DNA from: an uncultured Alphaproteobacteria bacterium
GTDB taxonomy: Bacteria > Pseudomonadota > Alphaproteobacteria > Reyranellales > Reyranellaceae
Assembly (NCBI GenBank): GCA_903929895.1
Contig: CAIYWM010000924.1
Location: 1 to 20,001 of the forward strand
DNA: 20,001 nt
Direction: 5' to 3'
The position numbers were made by a program, and so were the translations under genes. The notes under the pieces were generated by a model, which did not search any database, was not told where the DNA came from, and saw only the letters and a program-made list of their open reading frames with translations. Below are positions 1-8,655 of the stretch, piece by piece. The first letter of the stretch is position 1. Every line of letters begins with the position of its first letter.

Positions 1-11
1 CATTGCTCTAC

Positions 12-172
12 CAGGTTGCTGAAAGGTCGGAGTCACGGTGAATAAACGAAACAAACGAAATAAACGAAACAAATGAAGTGAATGCCGCACCCCCCTGAAT
101 CCTGCGTCGCGGCGACCGTCGGGCAACAATGTTGCTTGTCGGTGCTTCTGAAAGGCCTATTTCAACAGCCTG
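12..172. repeat. 161-bp inverted-repeat-bounded element, copy A
   Basis: This non-coding segment recurs in the same orientation at 16037-16197, also 161 bp long, with roughly 85-90% identity by eye. Its ends are imperfect inverted repeats: CAGGTTGCTGAAA at 12-24 and TTTCAACAGCCTG at 160-172 (2 mismatches in 13). Inside are four tandem 9-mers at 43-78 (TAAACGAAA, CAAACGAAA, TAAACGAAA, CAAATGAAG) and a perfect palindrome GCAACAATGTTGC at 123-135. No transposase is encoded and no target-site duplication is obvious. The structure suggests a MITE-like non-autonomous element or an intergenic repeat family. It lies 45 bp beyond the 3' end of the minus-strand TPR gene. Confidence 0.75.
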
Positions 173-217
173 CCAAGGCACTTGCGGCTCATCGGCTTGC
201 GCTCACCGAGCTGGACG

Positions 218-1585
218 CTACTTCAGGCCGAAGGGCGCGAATTGCTCGGCGACCTCGGGATCGAGCGTCAGGGCCGCGGCCTTGTCTGCGTCTGCCTCCC
301 GCGTCTCGCCGATCATGCTGCGCGCGATGCCGCGGCCGTAGAGCGCCAGAGGGCGGTTGGGATCGACGTCGAGAGCGTCGTCGTACTCCTTCACGGCGAG
401 GCGGGGATCGCCCAGCTTCAGGTAGATGAAGCCGCGCGTGTCACGGACGTCGAGGTTCAGCGGCATCAGCTTCTGTGCCGTGTCGCAGTCCTGCAGGCCG
501 GCCACCAGATCCTTGCCGGTGATGGCGCGGATGAGGCAGCGGTTGTTGTAGGCCCGACCCATGCCGGGTTCGAGCTTGATGGCCATGTCGTAGTCGGCCA
601 GCGCCTTGTCGTACTCGTGCCTGGCGAAGTAGGCGTAGCCGCGATTGTAGTAGGCGACGGGATTGTCGGAATCCGCCTTGATCGATTCGTCGAGATCGCT
701 GATCGCCTGGTCGTACCTGCCTTCCTCCGAAAGCAGGGCGGCGCGATTGGCCAGCGCCTGCGGGTAGCGGGGGGTGATTTTCAGCGCCGTCTCGTAATCC
801 TGCATCGCCAGCTGCTTCTGGTCGCGCCGGTTGTTGGCGAGACCGCGTATCACGTAGGCCTGGGCATTGTCGGGCGCGAGCTGGATGGCGCGGTCGAGGT
901 CGGCGAGCGCACGGCCGTTGTCGCCGATCTGGCTGTAGGCATTGCCGCGGGCGATCAGGGTGTCGACGTTGTCCGGTTGCAGCGCCAGCACCTTGTCGAA
1001 ATCCTCGATGGCGCGATTGTAGGCGCGCTTGCGGCTCGCCAGCAGGACGCCGCGACCGAGATAGGCCAGCGAGTTGCCCGGGTCGACACGGATCGCGTCG
1101 CCATAGTCGGAGAGGGCACGGTCGGTCTCGCCGATCGCATACAGCGAGGTGGCGCGGCGGTAGAGGTTCAGAGAATCGGGATTCCTGGGATCGACGGCGC
1201 CGTCATAGTGCTTCAGCGCCTCCGAGTAATCCTCCGCGGCCAGAACCTTGTCGCCGATAGCCGTGCGGGCGATGCCGCGGGTGAGCCGGGCCAGCGCGAT
1301 TTCAGGCGGCTTGAGCCGGCGGGTCTGCAGAGCCTTCGAGCAGGCGGCCGCTCGCACAGGGGCGTCCGCGACCGTGGGCCAGGCGCCCCGCACGCACTCG
1401 CCAAAGAGCTGGGCGACCGCCTGGTCGGAAAGGGGAGCGGGGGGAGGGGGAGCCTGCGCCGGGACGGCCGCCTGCCGGTCGCGCGCCGAAGGCGGCGGAT
1501 AGAGGTGGTAGGCAAAGGCGTAGATACCGGCACCGCCGGCGACGAGCGCCGCGGCGGTCAGCAGGAGCTTGGTCGAAAGGCGCAT
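218..1585 (-). CDS. TPR-repeat protein with N-terminal membrane anchor or signal peptide
   Basis: A protein of 455 residues. Residues about 7-27 are hydrophobic after a short basic start (MRLSTK) and form a signal peptide or membrane anchor. A proline-rich linker with PPPP/APPP runs follows. From about residue 80 to the end there are some eight to nine tetratricopeptide repeats, with the usual spacing of A/G-x-Y/F, ALxDYxxAIxLxP and N-A-Y-x-x-R-G residues. Such proteins are periplasmic or membrane-attached protein-interaction scaffolds; the partner cannot be told. The ATG at 1585 was chosen because the signal-like segment follows at once; an open frame continues upstream to 1705 but that part is not protein-like. 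It lies downstream of the helicase on the same strand with a 240-bp gap, so it probably has its own promoter. Confidence 0.88.
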   Translation of the reverse strand: MRLSTKLLLTAAALVAGGAGIYAFAYHLYPPPSARDRQAAVPAQAPPPPAPLSDQAVAQLFGECVRGAWPTVADAPVRAAACSKALQTRRLKPPEIALARLTRGIARTAIGDKVLAAEDYSEALKHYDGAVDPRNPDSLNLYRRATSLYAIGETDRALSDYGDAIRVDPGNSLAYLGRGVLLASRKRAYNRAIEDFDKVLALQPDNVDTLIARGNAYSQIGDNGRALADLDRAIQLAPDNAQAYVIRGLANNRRDQKQLAMQDYETALKITPRYPQALANRAALLSEEGRYDQAISDLDESIKADSDNPVAYYNRGYAYFARHEYDKALADYDMAIKLEPGMGRAYNNRCLIRAITGKDLVAGLQDCDTAQKLMPLNLDVRDTRGFIYLKLGDPRLAVKEYDDALDVDPNRPLALYGRGIARSMIGETREADADKAAALTLDPEVAEQFAPFGLK

Positions 1586-1825
1586 AGGCAAGGGCTCGAT
1601 CCGAGAGAACGTCTTCTCATGTCGGGCGCTTGTACCAGACGGAGGCCGTCCTGTCGTACCTGGACAATTTACGGCCCGCTCGCTGCGGAGCGGGGCATGC
1701 GTCATCCTGAAGTATCCGACCAGCGGGTCGTGCCCGTAGCGCCGCCGGAAATGCCACCTGAGCCCGCCGGCGCCGGCGGTCGTGCCCGTGCCAAACAGCC
1801 TGTCGCAGCGTTCGTCGCGGCGATC
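1586..1825. other. Intergenic region between helicase and TPR genes
   Basis: No gene is supported in these 240 bp. They hold a perfect 16-bp palindrome at 1764-1779 (CCGCCGGCGCCGGCGG) about 47 bp past the helicase stop, and a stem-loop with CCCGCT/AGCGGG arms near 1675-1694. Neither is followed by a T-run, so they are not convincing intrinsic terminators. The promoter of the minus-strand TPR gene should lie here, but no strong -35/-10 pair stands out. Confidence 0.5.
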
Positions 1826-4606
1826 TCAACTATCCAGAAACCGCCTCGTCTCGGCCACCGCGTCGGCCAGCCCGACGCGTTCGACGGTCACACCTTGCGG
1901 AAAGGCACTGAGCAAACGACTGGGCAAACGCGAATCGAGCATCACGAAGACACCGCGATCGTCGGCGCGACGGATCAGTCGTCCATAGGCCTGCTTCAGC
2001 CGCAGCCGTGCCAGCATGTCGTCGTAGCCGTTGGCGCCCGCGCCGGCCGCCTTCCAGTGCGCCTTGCGGGCGCGGTGAAGAATGTCGGGGCGTGGCCAGG
2101 GTACGCGATCGAACACGATCAGCCGCAGCGACCGTCCCGGCACGTCGACGCCGTCGCGCACGGCGTCGGTGCCGAGCAGGCACGAATGCTCCTCGGCGCG
2201 GAAGATGTCGACCAGGGTTGCGGCATCCATGCCGCCGACATGCTGGGCGTAGAGCGGCAAGCCCGCTTCCTCGAGCACCGGCGCGATGCGCTGGTGCACG
2301 GCGCGCAGGCGACCGATGGCGGTAAAGAGGCCCAGCGCGCCACCGCCCGACGCGAGGAAGAGCTCGCGATAGGCTGCAGCGACCTGTTCGGCATCGTCGC
2401 GCTTGACGTCCTTCACGACCAGGACCTTGGTCGCGTTCGCATAGTCGAACGGCGACGCCATGGCCGCGCGCATCGCCGGCGCCGCGAGATGCCGCGTGCC
2501 GGTGCGCGCTTCGGCAACCGTCCAATCCGCCTGGGCCGCAACGTCCTCGTCGTTGGCGGCCTGCGGTACGCCGAGCGAATCGCGCAAGGTCGCCGAGGTG
2601 ATCACCGCGCCATGCGCGGGACGGATCACCGCGTTCACGAACGGCTCTGCCGGATCGAGATAGTGGCGATGCATGCCGACATCGTATTCGCGGCCCTGCA
2701 CGCGTTCGACCGCGAACCAGTCGACGAAGGCGGGATCGGGATCCTTGTGCAGGCCGCGCAGCATGGCGCGCCACGATTCGAGCGTCAGCTCGCAGCGGTT
2801 GGTGAGCGACCGCGCCACGCCTTCGATGCGCGCGCGCTGGCCGGAGTCGAGCTTGTCGGCCTCGCCTTCGAGCTTGGCGCGCAGCGCCTGGCGCAGCCGG
2901 CGCACCGGCTGCAGCATCTTCTCCAGCGCCTCGGCGAGCTGGTCGGCCGCTTCGACCAGGCCGGGATTGAGCGGTCGCACGTCGCATTCCTGGCCGAACC
3001 CCTGGTCGTCGCCGGCCGAGCGCGCGCGCACCTGCTGGCGCACCAGTGCGAGGAACTCCTCGGCGGGGCCCAGCACGGTGCCGTCGGCCAGCCGCGTCTG
3101 CCAGTTGGTCGAGGGAAGCTGTTGCGCGAGGTCGAGCAGGCGGCGCAAGGCGTTCTGTGCCTCGACATCCTCGCCGAGCAGGTCGGTGACGCGGCGCTCC
3201 AGCCCGCGGGCGCGGCTGCCGCGTCGTCCCTCCGCGCCGAGCAGCCAGCGGCGCAGGTCCGATGCTTCCACGCCGCTCAGATGCGCGCCGAACGCGCCAT
3301 CGGCGGCATCGAACAGGTGATGGCCCTCGTCGAACACGTAGCGCAGCGGCCGAGTGCCGTCATCGAGACCGCCCATCGCTGCCTGGATCATCACCAGCGC
3401 ATGGTTGGCGATGACGATGTCGGCCTGGCGCGCGCGGCGGATCGTGCGTTCGACGTAGCACTTCCGATAATGTTCGCAGGCCGAGTAGATGCACTCGCCA
3501 CGCCGGTCGGCCAGCCGTTGCACACGGCTGCGGCCCACCAGGTCGAGCAGCCAGGCCGGCAGGTCGCCGCCGATCATGTCGCCGTCGCGGCTGGCCAGCG
3601 CCCAGCGCGCCAGCAGGCCGAGACCGACCGCGTTCTCCGGCACCAGGCCGGTGCGCATCGCCGCCTCCTGGAAGTTCAGCAGGCAGAGATAGTTCTCGCG
3701 GCCCTTGCGGATGACGACACGGCGACGCTTCTCCGCCGAATCGCGGTGCAGCCGGTCGAGTTCGTTGTCGATCTGGCGCTGCAGGTTGCGCGTGTAGGTC
3801 GAGATCCAGACCGGCGCGCCATTCTTCTCGGCCCACAGGCTGGCCGGCGCGACATAGCCCAGAGTCTTGCCGACGCCGGTGCCCGCCTCGACGAGAACGA
3901 CGTGGGGTTTGCCTTCCTCCTCGCGTGGCGCAAAGGCCTCGCTGGCGGCCGAGGCATAGTCGCTCTGGGTCGGGCGCGCCTCGGCCAGGTTGGCGCCGGC
4001 CGAAACGAGATGGGCCAGTCGCAATCGCGCCTCGCGCGGTTCGACCGGCTGGCTGCCCGGCGGGGGCGCCGGCGGCGGCTCCTCCCACACGGGCAGGCTC
4101 TTCCAGATGTCGAGACCGGCGCCGGGGCGGGATTTCTTGCTCTCTTTATCGATGCCGAGCGCGGTCAGCACCGCATCCCCCCAACTCCAGTGCCCGCGGG
4201 CCATGGCGCGCGCCGTTTCCTTCAGTTCGGGGGAGGCCAGCGCCGCCATGTCGTCGAGCTCGTCGAGCAGGGAGCGGGCGATCGCAGGCAGGGCCGCCGC
4301 CTCCTGCTCCGGCGTCGCGGGGACCTGCAGGCCGAGCGTTTCGCACAGGCCGCGCACCGTGGGCAGGCAGAACACCGCCGGCCGCACGAAGGCGAAGAGT
4401 TCGAGCAGGTCGTGTGCCGCAATCTCCTCGAGCCCGAGCCGCGCCGCCACGGCGGGGGCATGGCAGACCAGTGGCGGACTACCGGCCGCCCGGGCCCCTG
4501 CATTGGTGCCGGTCAGACGCTCCAGCGTTCCGTCGGGCGCGCGCCAGAGCGCGCCGCGGGCGGTCGCGACCAGGGCCGGCCAGGGAGAGGTCGCGGGGAT
4601 TGTCAC
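1826..4606 (-). CDS. ATP-dependent DNA helicase, DinG/Rad3 (XPD-like) family with Fe-S cluster
   Basis: A superfamily 2 helicase of 926 residues. Visible motifs are Walker A EAGTGVGKT (about 240-248), the Q-motif-like RPTQSDY (211-217), the DEGH box (426-429) in place of DEAH, and motif VI QAYGRLIRR (872-880) near the C-terminus. Four cysteines lie between Walker A and DEGH: C308 (ENYLC), C372, C377 and C383 (ECIYSACEHYRKC). This is the arrangement that binds a 4Fe-4S cluster in XPD and DinG, which unwind DNA 5' to 3' and, for DinG, resolve R-loops and damaged forks. The first 200 or so residues have no recognisable motif and make it longer than E. coli DinG (about 716 residues). No exonuclease motif is seen. 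It is divergent from the hydroxylase gene at 4674. The family is clear; equivalence to E. coli dinG is inferred. Confidence 0.93.
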   Translation of the reverse strand: MTIPATSPWPALVATARGALWRAPDGTLERLTGTNAGARAAGSPPLVCHAPAVAARLGLEEIAAHDLLELFAFVRPAVFCLPTVRGLCETLGLQVPATPEQEAAALPAIARSLLDELDDMAALASPELKETARAMARGHWSWGDAVLTALGIDKESKKSRPGAGLDIWKSLPVWEEPPPAPPPGSQPVEPREARLRLAHLVSAGANLAEARPTQSDYASAASEAFAPREEEGKPHVVLVEAGTGVGKTLGYVAPASLWAEKNGAPVWISTYTRNLQRQIDNELDRLHRDSAEKRRRVVIRKGRENYLCLLNFQEAAMRTGLVPENAVGLGLLARWALASRDGDMIGGDLPAWLLDLVGRSRVQRLADRRGECIYSACEHYRKCYVERTIRRARQADIVIANHALVMIQAAMGGLDDGTRPLRYVFDEGHHLFDAADGAFGAHLSGVEASDLRRWLLGAEGRRGSRARGLERRVTDLLGEDVEAQNALRRLLDLAQQLPSTNWQTRLADGTVLGPAEEFLALVRQQVRARSAGDDQGFGQECDVRPLNPGLVEAADQLAEALEKMLQPVRRLRQALRAKLEGEADKLDSGQRARIEGVARSLTNRCELTLESWRAMLRGLHKDPDPAFVDWFAVERVQGREYDVGMHRHYLDPAEPFVNAVIRPAHGAVITSATLRDSLGVPQAANDEDVAAQADWTVAEARTGTRHLAAPAMRAAMASPFDYANATKVLVVKDVKRDDAEQVAAAYRELFLASGGGALGLFTAIGRLRAVHQRIAPVLEEAGLPLYAQHVGGMDAATLVDIFRAEEHSCLLGTDAVRDGVDVPGRSLRLIVFDRVPWPRPDILHRARKAHWKAAGAGANGYDDMLARLRLKQAYGRLIRRADDRGVFVMLDSRLPSRLLSAFPQGVTVERVGLADAVAETRRFLDS

Positions 4607-4622
4607 CGGCCGTGAATAGCAC

Positions 4623-4659
4623 AGTGCAAATGCCCGATGCAGCGACCGTCAGTTGCACT
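4623..4659. promoter_or_regulatory. Inverted repeat AGTGCAA/TTGCACT in divergent intergenic region
   Basis: Perfect 7-bp arms AGTGCAA (4623-4629) and TTGCACT (4653-4659) are separated by 23 bp in the 67-bp gap between the helicase and hydroxylase starts. The right arm directly precedes the probable ribosome-binding sequence AAGGTG (4660-4665). It could be a pair of operator half-sites or a hairpin next to the ribosome site. With GC-rich flanks, chance is also possible. Confidence 0.3.
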
Positions 4660-4673
4660 TAAGGTGATGCTCC

Positions 4674-5825
4674 ATGAAACCACCGCCCGTCATCAGCAAG
4701 GCCACCGCCGTCTTTCACCAGTCCGGCGCCCTGCAAGTGGGCAAGGGCAAGATCACCGGCATCATCGCGCTCACGCTGGGTGGGCTCGCGGTGCTGGCCG
4801 TGCTGGCGTTCCATTTCCCCGAATATTTGACCACGCCGGACCTGCGAAAGAAGTATGACGTGGGCCTGCTCAGGCAGGTGATGTTGGTGGGCATGGTGAT
4901 CGCGGGCGGCATGGCGATCGCCAACCTGGTCCAGCGCCGCAATCGCTGGCTGAATGCGACGGCACTGGGCCTGATCGCGCTGGCCGCGGCGATGGGCGGC
5001 CATCGCGTCCCGGTCGCCGACTTTCCCGACAACACGCCCTATGTCGGCCTCGACTGGTTCATCCTCGACCTGCTGGGCTCGAGCATGATTTTCATCCTGA
5101 TCGAGAAGGTGGTGCCGCTACATCGCGACCAGCCGGTGTTCCGGCCGGGCTGGCAGACCGACTTCACGCATTTCATCGTGAATCATCTGCTCGTCGGACT
5201 GGCGCTGCTGATCGTGAACTTCGCCATCCATCGCCTGTTCGGCTGGATGGTCTGGGACCCTCTGCAGAAATGGGTGGGCGGTCTGCCATTCTTCGCCGCG
5301 CTCTTCCTCGTCCTGCTGGTGGCCGACCTGGTGCAGTACTGGACGCACCGCGCTTATCACGAGATCCCGTTCCTGTGGCGCTTCCACGCCGTGCATCACA
5401 GCGCCGAGTACATGGACTGGATGGCGGGCTCGCGCCTCCATATCTTCGAGCTCCTGATGACACGCGTCTCCATCCTCGGCGTGCTCTACGTGCTGGGTTT
5501 CAGCCAGGCCGTCACCGACGTCTATATCGTGATCGTGGGTTTCCAGGCGGTGTTCAACCACGCCAACGTTCGCCTGCCGGCGATCTTCGGCAAGGCGCCG
5601 CTCAAGTGGCTGATCGTGACGCCCGACTTCCACCACTGGCATCACAGCTCCGAGCGCGAGGCGATCGACCGCAACTACGCCGCCCACTTCGCCTTCATCG
5701 ACTATATCTTCGGCACCGCGGTGAAATCCGACCGGCGCTTCCCCGGCAAGTACGGCGTGCTGGGCGACTACATGCCCAACGGCTTCGTGCGCCAGCAGCT
5801 CTTCCCCTTCACCTGGAAGGGCTGA
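4674..5825 (+). CDS. Sterol desaturase / fatty acid hydroxylase superfamily membrane protein
   Basis: An integral membrane di-iron oxygenase of 383 residues. The histidine clusters that bind the two irons are HRAYH (225-229), HAVHH (238-242), NHAN (295-298) and HHWHH (320-324). Hydrophobic segments lie near 26-47, 66-84, 96-108, 127-144, 168-190 and 205-222, so the catalytic part (200-345) follows a longer membrane N-terminus than in minimal family members. These enzymes hydroxylate or desaturate sterols, fatty acids, carotenoids or hopanoids at the cytoplasmic face of the membrane with O2; the substrate here is unknown. AAGGTG at 4660-4665 serves as ribosome site for the ATG at 4674. Its stop overlaps the convergent MFS gene by 17 bp. 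A second, more compact family member lies at 13357. Confidence 0.9.
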   Translation: MKPPPVISKATAVFHQSGALQVGKGKITGIIALTLGGLAVLAVLAFHFPEYLTTPDLRKKYDVGLLRQVMLVGMVIAGGMAIANLVQRRNRWLNATALGLIALAAAMGGHRVPVADFPDNTPYVGLDWFILDLLGSSMIFILIEKVVPLHRDQPVFRPGWQTDFTHFIVNHLLVGLALLIVNFAIHRLFGWMVWDPLQKWVGGLPFFAALFLVLLVADLVQYWTHRAYHEIPFLWRFHAVHHSAEYMDWMAGSRLHIFELLMTRVSILGVLYVLGFSQAVTDVYIVIVGFQAVFNHANVRLPAIFGKAPLKWLIVTPDFHHWHHSSEREAIDRNYAAHFAFIDYIFGTAVKSDRRFPGKYGVLGDYMPNGFVRQQLFPFTWKG

Positions 5826-6972
5826 GCGCGCGTCTCTTCGCGTCGGCTACCAGTGACAGGACGGCCGCCAGCATGAGGGCGGCGACGGCGGCCAGAAGCG
5901 GCATCGCGAGACTCCCCGTGGCGTCGTAGACGTAGCCCGCGAAGGCCGGCCCCAGGATTTGGCCAATGCTGAATGTGACCGTCATCAGCGCGATGCGTCC
6001 ACGCGGATCGCTGCCGCTCGAACGTGTGGCGACGAGGCCGAGTGCCGTCAGGCTTACGAAAGTACCACCCACGAACACCGCCGAGATCACGATGCTGGCC
6101 GGATGCAGCCACAGCGCACTGGCTGCGACGCCCGCCGCCTCGACGATACAGGCTACGGCGTAGATGCGAAGGACGCCCCAGCGCCGGCCAAGTGCCGTCC
6201 ACAGCGCCACCGAGGGGACGGCGCAGAGGCCGAACAGAAGCCAGATATAGGGTTCGAGAGGGGCGATCGACGAAGTTCCGCGCACCATGTCGACAATGAA
6301 GGTTGCGGTGATGACGTAGCCGAAGCCGAACAGCCCGTAGGCGAGAAGAAGTGCCACGAAGTCGGCGGACAGGCGCATGTCGGCCGGACGTTTCGTCGTC
6401 TGCGCCGCCGTCTCGTCTGGCGGCACCAGCCAGGCGACAGCGAAACACGCTGCGACGGCAAACACCGCACTCGCGTGCCACAGCATGCTCCAGGCGGCGC
6501 CCAGCTGGAGCAGAACTGCAACGATGATTGCCGAGACCGAGATGCCGACGCCGACGCCCGCGAAATGCACGGCTGAGAGCGCACCGTGGCCCGCCGCGCT
6601 CAACCGGTCGATGACGAGGGCGGAGCTGAAGATCAGCGCGAAGGCGCTCGCCGCTCCGGCCACGAGACGCAGGCCGATGAAAACCGGCATCGTGGTCGCA
6701 AGGCCCATGCCGGAGAGGCATATCGCAGTAACCGCGAGGGAAGCCAGCAGCCAGAAGCGGCGCGAGCCCGGCAGGCGCACGGCCGCCAGCAGCGCGCCCG
6801 TGAGGTAGCCCAGGAAGTTCGCCGACGCGATCAGCCCGGCCTGCGCCTTGGTGAGCGACAGGGCCTCGACCATGGCCGGCAGGATCGGCGTATAGACGAA
6901 GCGGCCAGCGCCGATACCGGCCGCCAGCGCCAGCAGGCCGCCCAAACTGAGCGAGAGTGCACGTTTGTTCAT
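5809..6972 (-). CDS. YbfB/YjiJ-family MFS transporter
   Basis: A 12-helix secondary transporter of 387 residues. The N-terminus (GIGAGRFVYTPILPAM, about 19-34) is the hallmark of the YbfB/YjiJ group of the major facilitator superfamily. Loops carry short basic stretches (LPGSRRFW after helix 2, LGRRWG in the second half), and a break near residues 185-200 (PPDETAAQTTKRPADMR) separates the two six-helix halves. Substrates of this group are mostly unknown, so the role is given only as inner-membrane export or uptake of a small molecule. The start is 70 bp from the divergent lysyl-tRNA synthetase and no clear ribosome-binding site precedes it. The stop codon lies inside the last codons of the convergent hydroxylase gene. 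Confidence 0.88.
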   Translation of the reverse strand: MNKRALSLSLGGLLALAAGIGAGRFVYTPILPAMVEALSLTKAQAGLIASANFLGYLTGALLAAVRLPGSRRFWLLASLAVTAICLSGMGLATTMPVFIGLRLVAGAASAFALIFSSALVIDRLSAAGHGALSAVHFAGVGVGISVSAIIVAVLLQLGAAWSMLWHASAVFAVAACFAVAWLVPPDETAAQTTKRPADMRLSADFVALLLAYGLFGFGYVITATFIVDMVRGTSSIAPLEPYIWLLFGLCAVPSVALWTALGRRWGVLRIYAVACIVEAAGVAASALWLHPASIVISAVFVGGTFVSLTALGLVATRSSGSDPRGRIALMTVTFSIGQILGPAFAGYVYDATGSLAMPLLAAVAALMLAAVLSLVADAKRRALSPSR

Positions 6973-7004
6973 TGCAGGCGCGGCAGTTTGGGGTGCCGCT
7001 GCAA

Positions 7005-7033
7005 TTGACGCAAATGGCCCTCGCTCCTAGTTT
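7005..7033 (+). promoter_or_regulatory. Possible promoter of the lysyl-tRNA synthetase gene
   Basis: TTGACG (7005-7010) matches the -35 consensus at 5 of 6 bases. After a 17-bp spacer, TAGTTT (7028-7033) is a weak -10. Transcription would then begin near 7040, only a few bases before the ATG at 7043, giving a leaderless or nearly leaderless message. The lack of a ribosome-binding sequence before that ATG agrees with this. The -10 match is poor, so the call is tentative. Confidence 0.35.
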
Positions 7034-7042
7034 GCCCGGCTC

Positions 7043-8644
7043 ATGTCCCAGATTGATCGCACACTCGCCGAGGCCGCACGCGCGTGGCCGTTTGAAGAAG
7101 CCCGCAAGCTCGTCGCCCGCACCGGCGGCAAGGCGCCGGCGAAAGGCTATGTGCTGTTCGAGACCGGCTACGGCCCATCGGGCCTGCCGCATATCGGCAC
7201 GTTCGGGGAGGTGGTGCGCACGACGATGGTGCGCCAGGCCTTCCGCCGCCTGTCCGACGTGCCGGCGCGGCTGTTCTGCTTCTCCGACGACATGGACGGC
7301 CTGCGCAAGGTTCCGGACAACGTCCCCAACAAGGAGATGCTGGCGGCCCATCTCGGCAAGCCGCTGACGGCGGTACCCGACCCGTTCAGCAACGAGCATC
7401 CGAGTTTTGGCGCGGCAAACAACGCTCGCCTGCGCGCCTTCCTCGATTCGTTCGGCTTCGAGTACGAGTTCCAGTCGGCGACCGAGTGGTACAAGTCCGG
7501 CCGCTTCGACAAGATGCTGCTCGCCATGCTGCGGCACTACGACGAGGTCCAGGCTGTCATGCTGCCGACGCTGGGCGAGGAGCGCCGGGCGACCTACTCG
7601 ATCTTCCTGCCGATCTCGCCCAAGACCGGCCGCGTGCTGCAGGCGCCGGTGATCAAGACCGATGCCGATGCCGGCACCATCGTCTATCGCGACGAGGACG
7701 GTTCGATGGTCGAGACGCCGGTCACCGGCGGCAACGTCAAGCTGCAGTGGAAGGCCGACTGGGCCGGCCGCTGGTTCGCGCTCGACGTCGACTACGAGAT
7801 GTACGGCAAGGATTTGATTCCGTCGGCCGAACTCTCCGCGAAGATCGTGCGCATCCTCGGCGGCAAGCCGCCGGAGGGCTTCAACTACGAACTCTTCCTC
7901 GACGAGGAAGGCAAGAAGATCTCCAAGTCCAAGGGCAACGGCCTCTCGGTCGAGGAATGGCTGCGCTACGCCTCGCCCGAATCGCTGTCGCTCTACATGC
8001 ACCAGCAGCCGCGCCGTGCGAAGCGACTGCATTTCGACGTGATCCCGCGCGCCATCGACGACTATCTCTCGCTGGTCGAGAAGCTGCCGAAGGAAGAGCC
8101 CGCCCGCGCGCTGGAGAATCCGGCCTGGCACATCCATGACGGCGCCGCTCCCGCCAACTCCGCGGCCGGCGTCACTTTCGGCATGCTGCTCAACCTCGCC
8201 GGAGTCGCCAACACCGAGGACAAGGACGTTCTCTGGCAGTATTTGCGCCGCTACGTGCCGGGCGCGACGCCGGAGACCGCTCCCTATCTCGACCGGCTGC
8301 TCGCGGGCGCCGTCGCCTACTACCAGGACTTCGTGAAGTCCTCGAAGAAGTTCCGGCTGCCCACCGACCGCGAACGGCCGGCGCTGCAGGACCTGCTCGA
8401 GACGCTGCGCAAGATGCCCGAGGACGCGACGGCGGAGCTCATCCAGGACGAGGTCTACGAGGCAGGCAAGCGCCACTTCGCCAAGGAAGAGCTGCGGCAG
8501 TGGTTCAAGACGCTCTACGAGGTGCTGCTCGGCAGCGAGCAGGGGCCGCGCATGGGCGCCTTCATCAAGCTCTATGGCCGCGACAATGTCGTGAAGCTGA
8601 TCGAACGCGCGCTGGCCGGCGAGGATCTGGGTAAGGCAGCGTAG
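7043..8644 (+). CDS. lysK: Lysyl-tRNA synthetase, class I
   Basis: A class I lysyl-tRNA synthetase of 533 residues, charging tRNA-Lys with lysine in the cytoplasm. The HIGH-type signature is [12 protein letters not shown] (45-56), and the KMSKS-type loop is KKISKSKGN (291-299). The [14 protein letters not shown] stretch (79-91) and WADWAGRW-like KADWAGRW (237-244) are typical of the archaeal-type enzyme. Most bacteria use the unrelated class II LysS; many alphaproteobacteria have this class I form instead, as archaea and spirochaetes do. The length matches the family and all core motifs are intact, so it may be the only lysyl-tRNA synthetase, but the rest of the genome is not visible. It is followed after 11 bp by a cupin gene, probably in one transcript. 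Confidence 0.96.
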   Translation: MSQIDRTLAEAARAWPFEEARKLVARTGGKAPAKGYVLFETGYGPSGLPHIGTFGEVVRTTMVRQAFRRLSDVPARLFCFSDDMDGLRKVPDNVPNKEMLAAHLGKPLTAVPDPFSNEHPSFGAANNARLRAFLDSFGFEYEFQSATEWYKSGRFDKMLLAMLRHYDEVQAVMLPTLGEERRATYSIFLPISPKTGRVLQAPVIKTDADAGTIVYRDEDGSMVETPVTGGNVKLQWKADWAGRWFALDVDYEMYGKDLIPSAELSAKIVRILGGKPPEGFNYELFLDEEGKKISKSKGNGLSVEEWLRYASPESLSLYMHQQPRRAKRLHFDVIPRAIDDYLSLVEKLPKEEPARALENPAWHIHDGAAPANSAAGVTFGMLLNLAGVANTEDKDVLWQYLRRYVPGATPETAPYLDRLLAGAVAYYQDFVKSSKKFRLPTDRERPALQDLLETLRKMPEDATAELIQDEVYEAGKRHFAKEELRQWFKTLYEVLLGSEQGPRMGAFIKLYGRDNVVKLIERALAGEDLGKAA

Positions 8645-8655
8645 GGGCCAGCGAC

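Noticed and set aside
43..78. Tandem 9-mers as a possible CRISPR or replication iteron array
   Set aside because: The units are contiguous 9-mers without spacers, and the block is part of a dispersed 161-bp repeat; no replication or cas gene is near.
1764..1779. 16-bp perfect palindrome CCGCCGGCGCCGGCGG as an intrinsic terminator of the helicase gene
   Set aside because: No T-run follows on the minus strand, there is no real loop, and all-G/C palindromes are common in this composition.
1826..4606. DinG-like helicase as part of a type IV CRISPR or other defence system
   Set aside because: No csf genes, nuclease or repeat array accompany it; the neighbours are a TPR protein and a lipid hydroxylase.
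182..4615. A 1477-codon open frame on the plus strand opposite the TPR and helicase genes
   Set aside because: It is the antisense shadow of two well-motivated genes; GC-rich codon use keeps this frame open, and its product is low-complexity Arg/Ala/Gly/His with no domain.
5768..8476. A 902-codon open frame on the minus strand across lysK and the MFS gene
   Set aside because: It spans two real genes with clear motifs on other frames and has no recognisable domain of its own.
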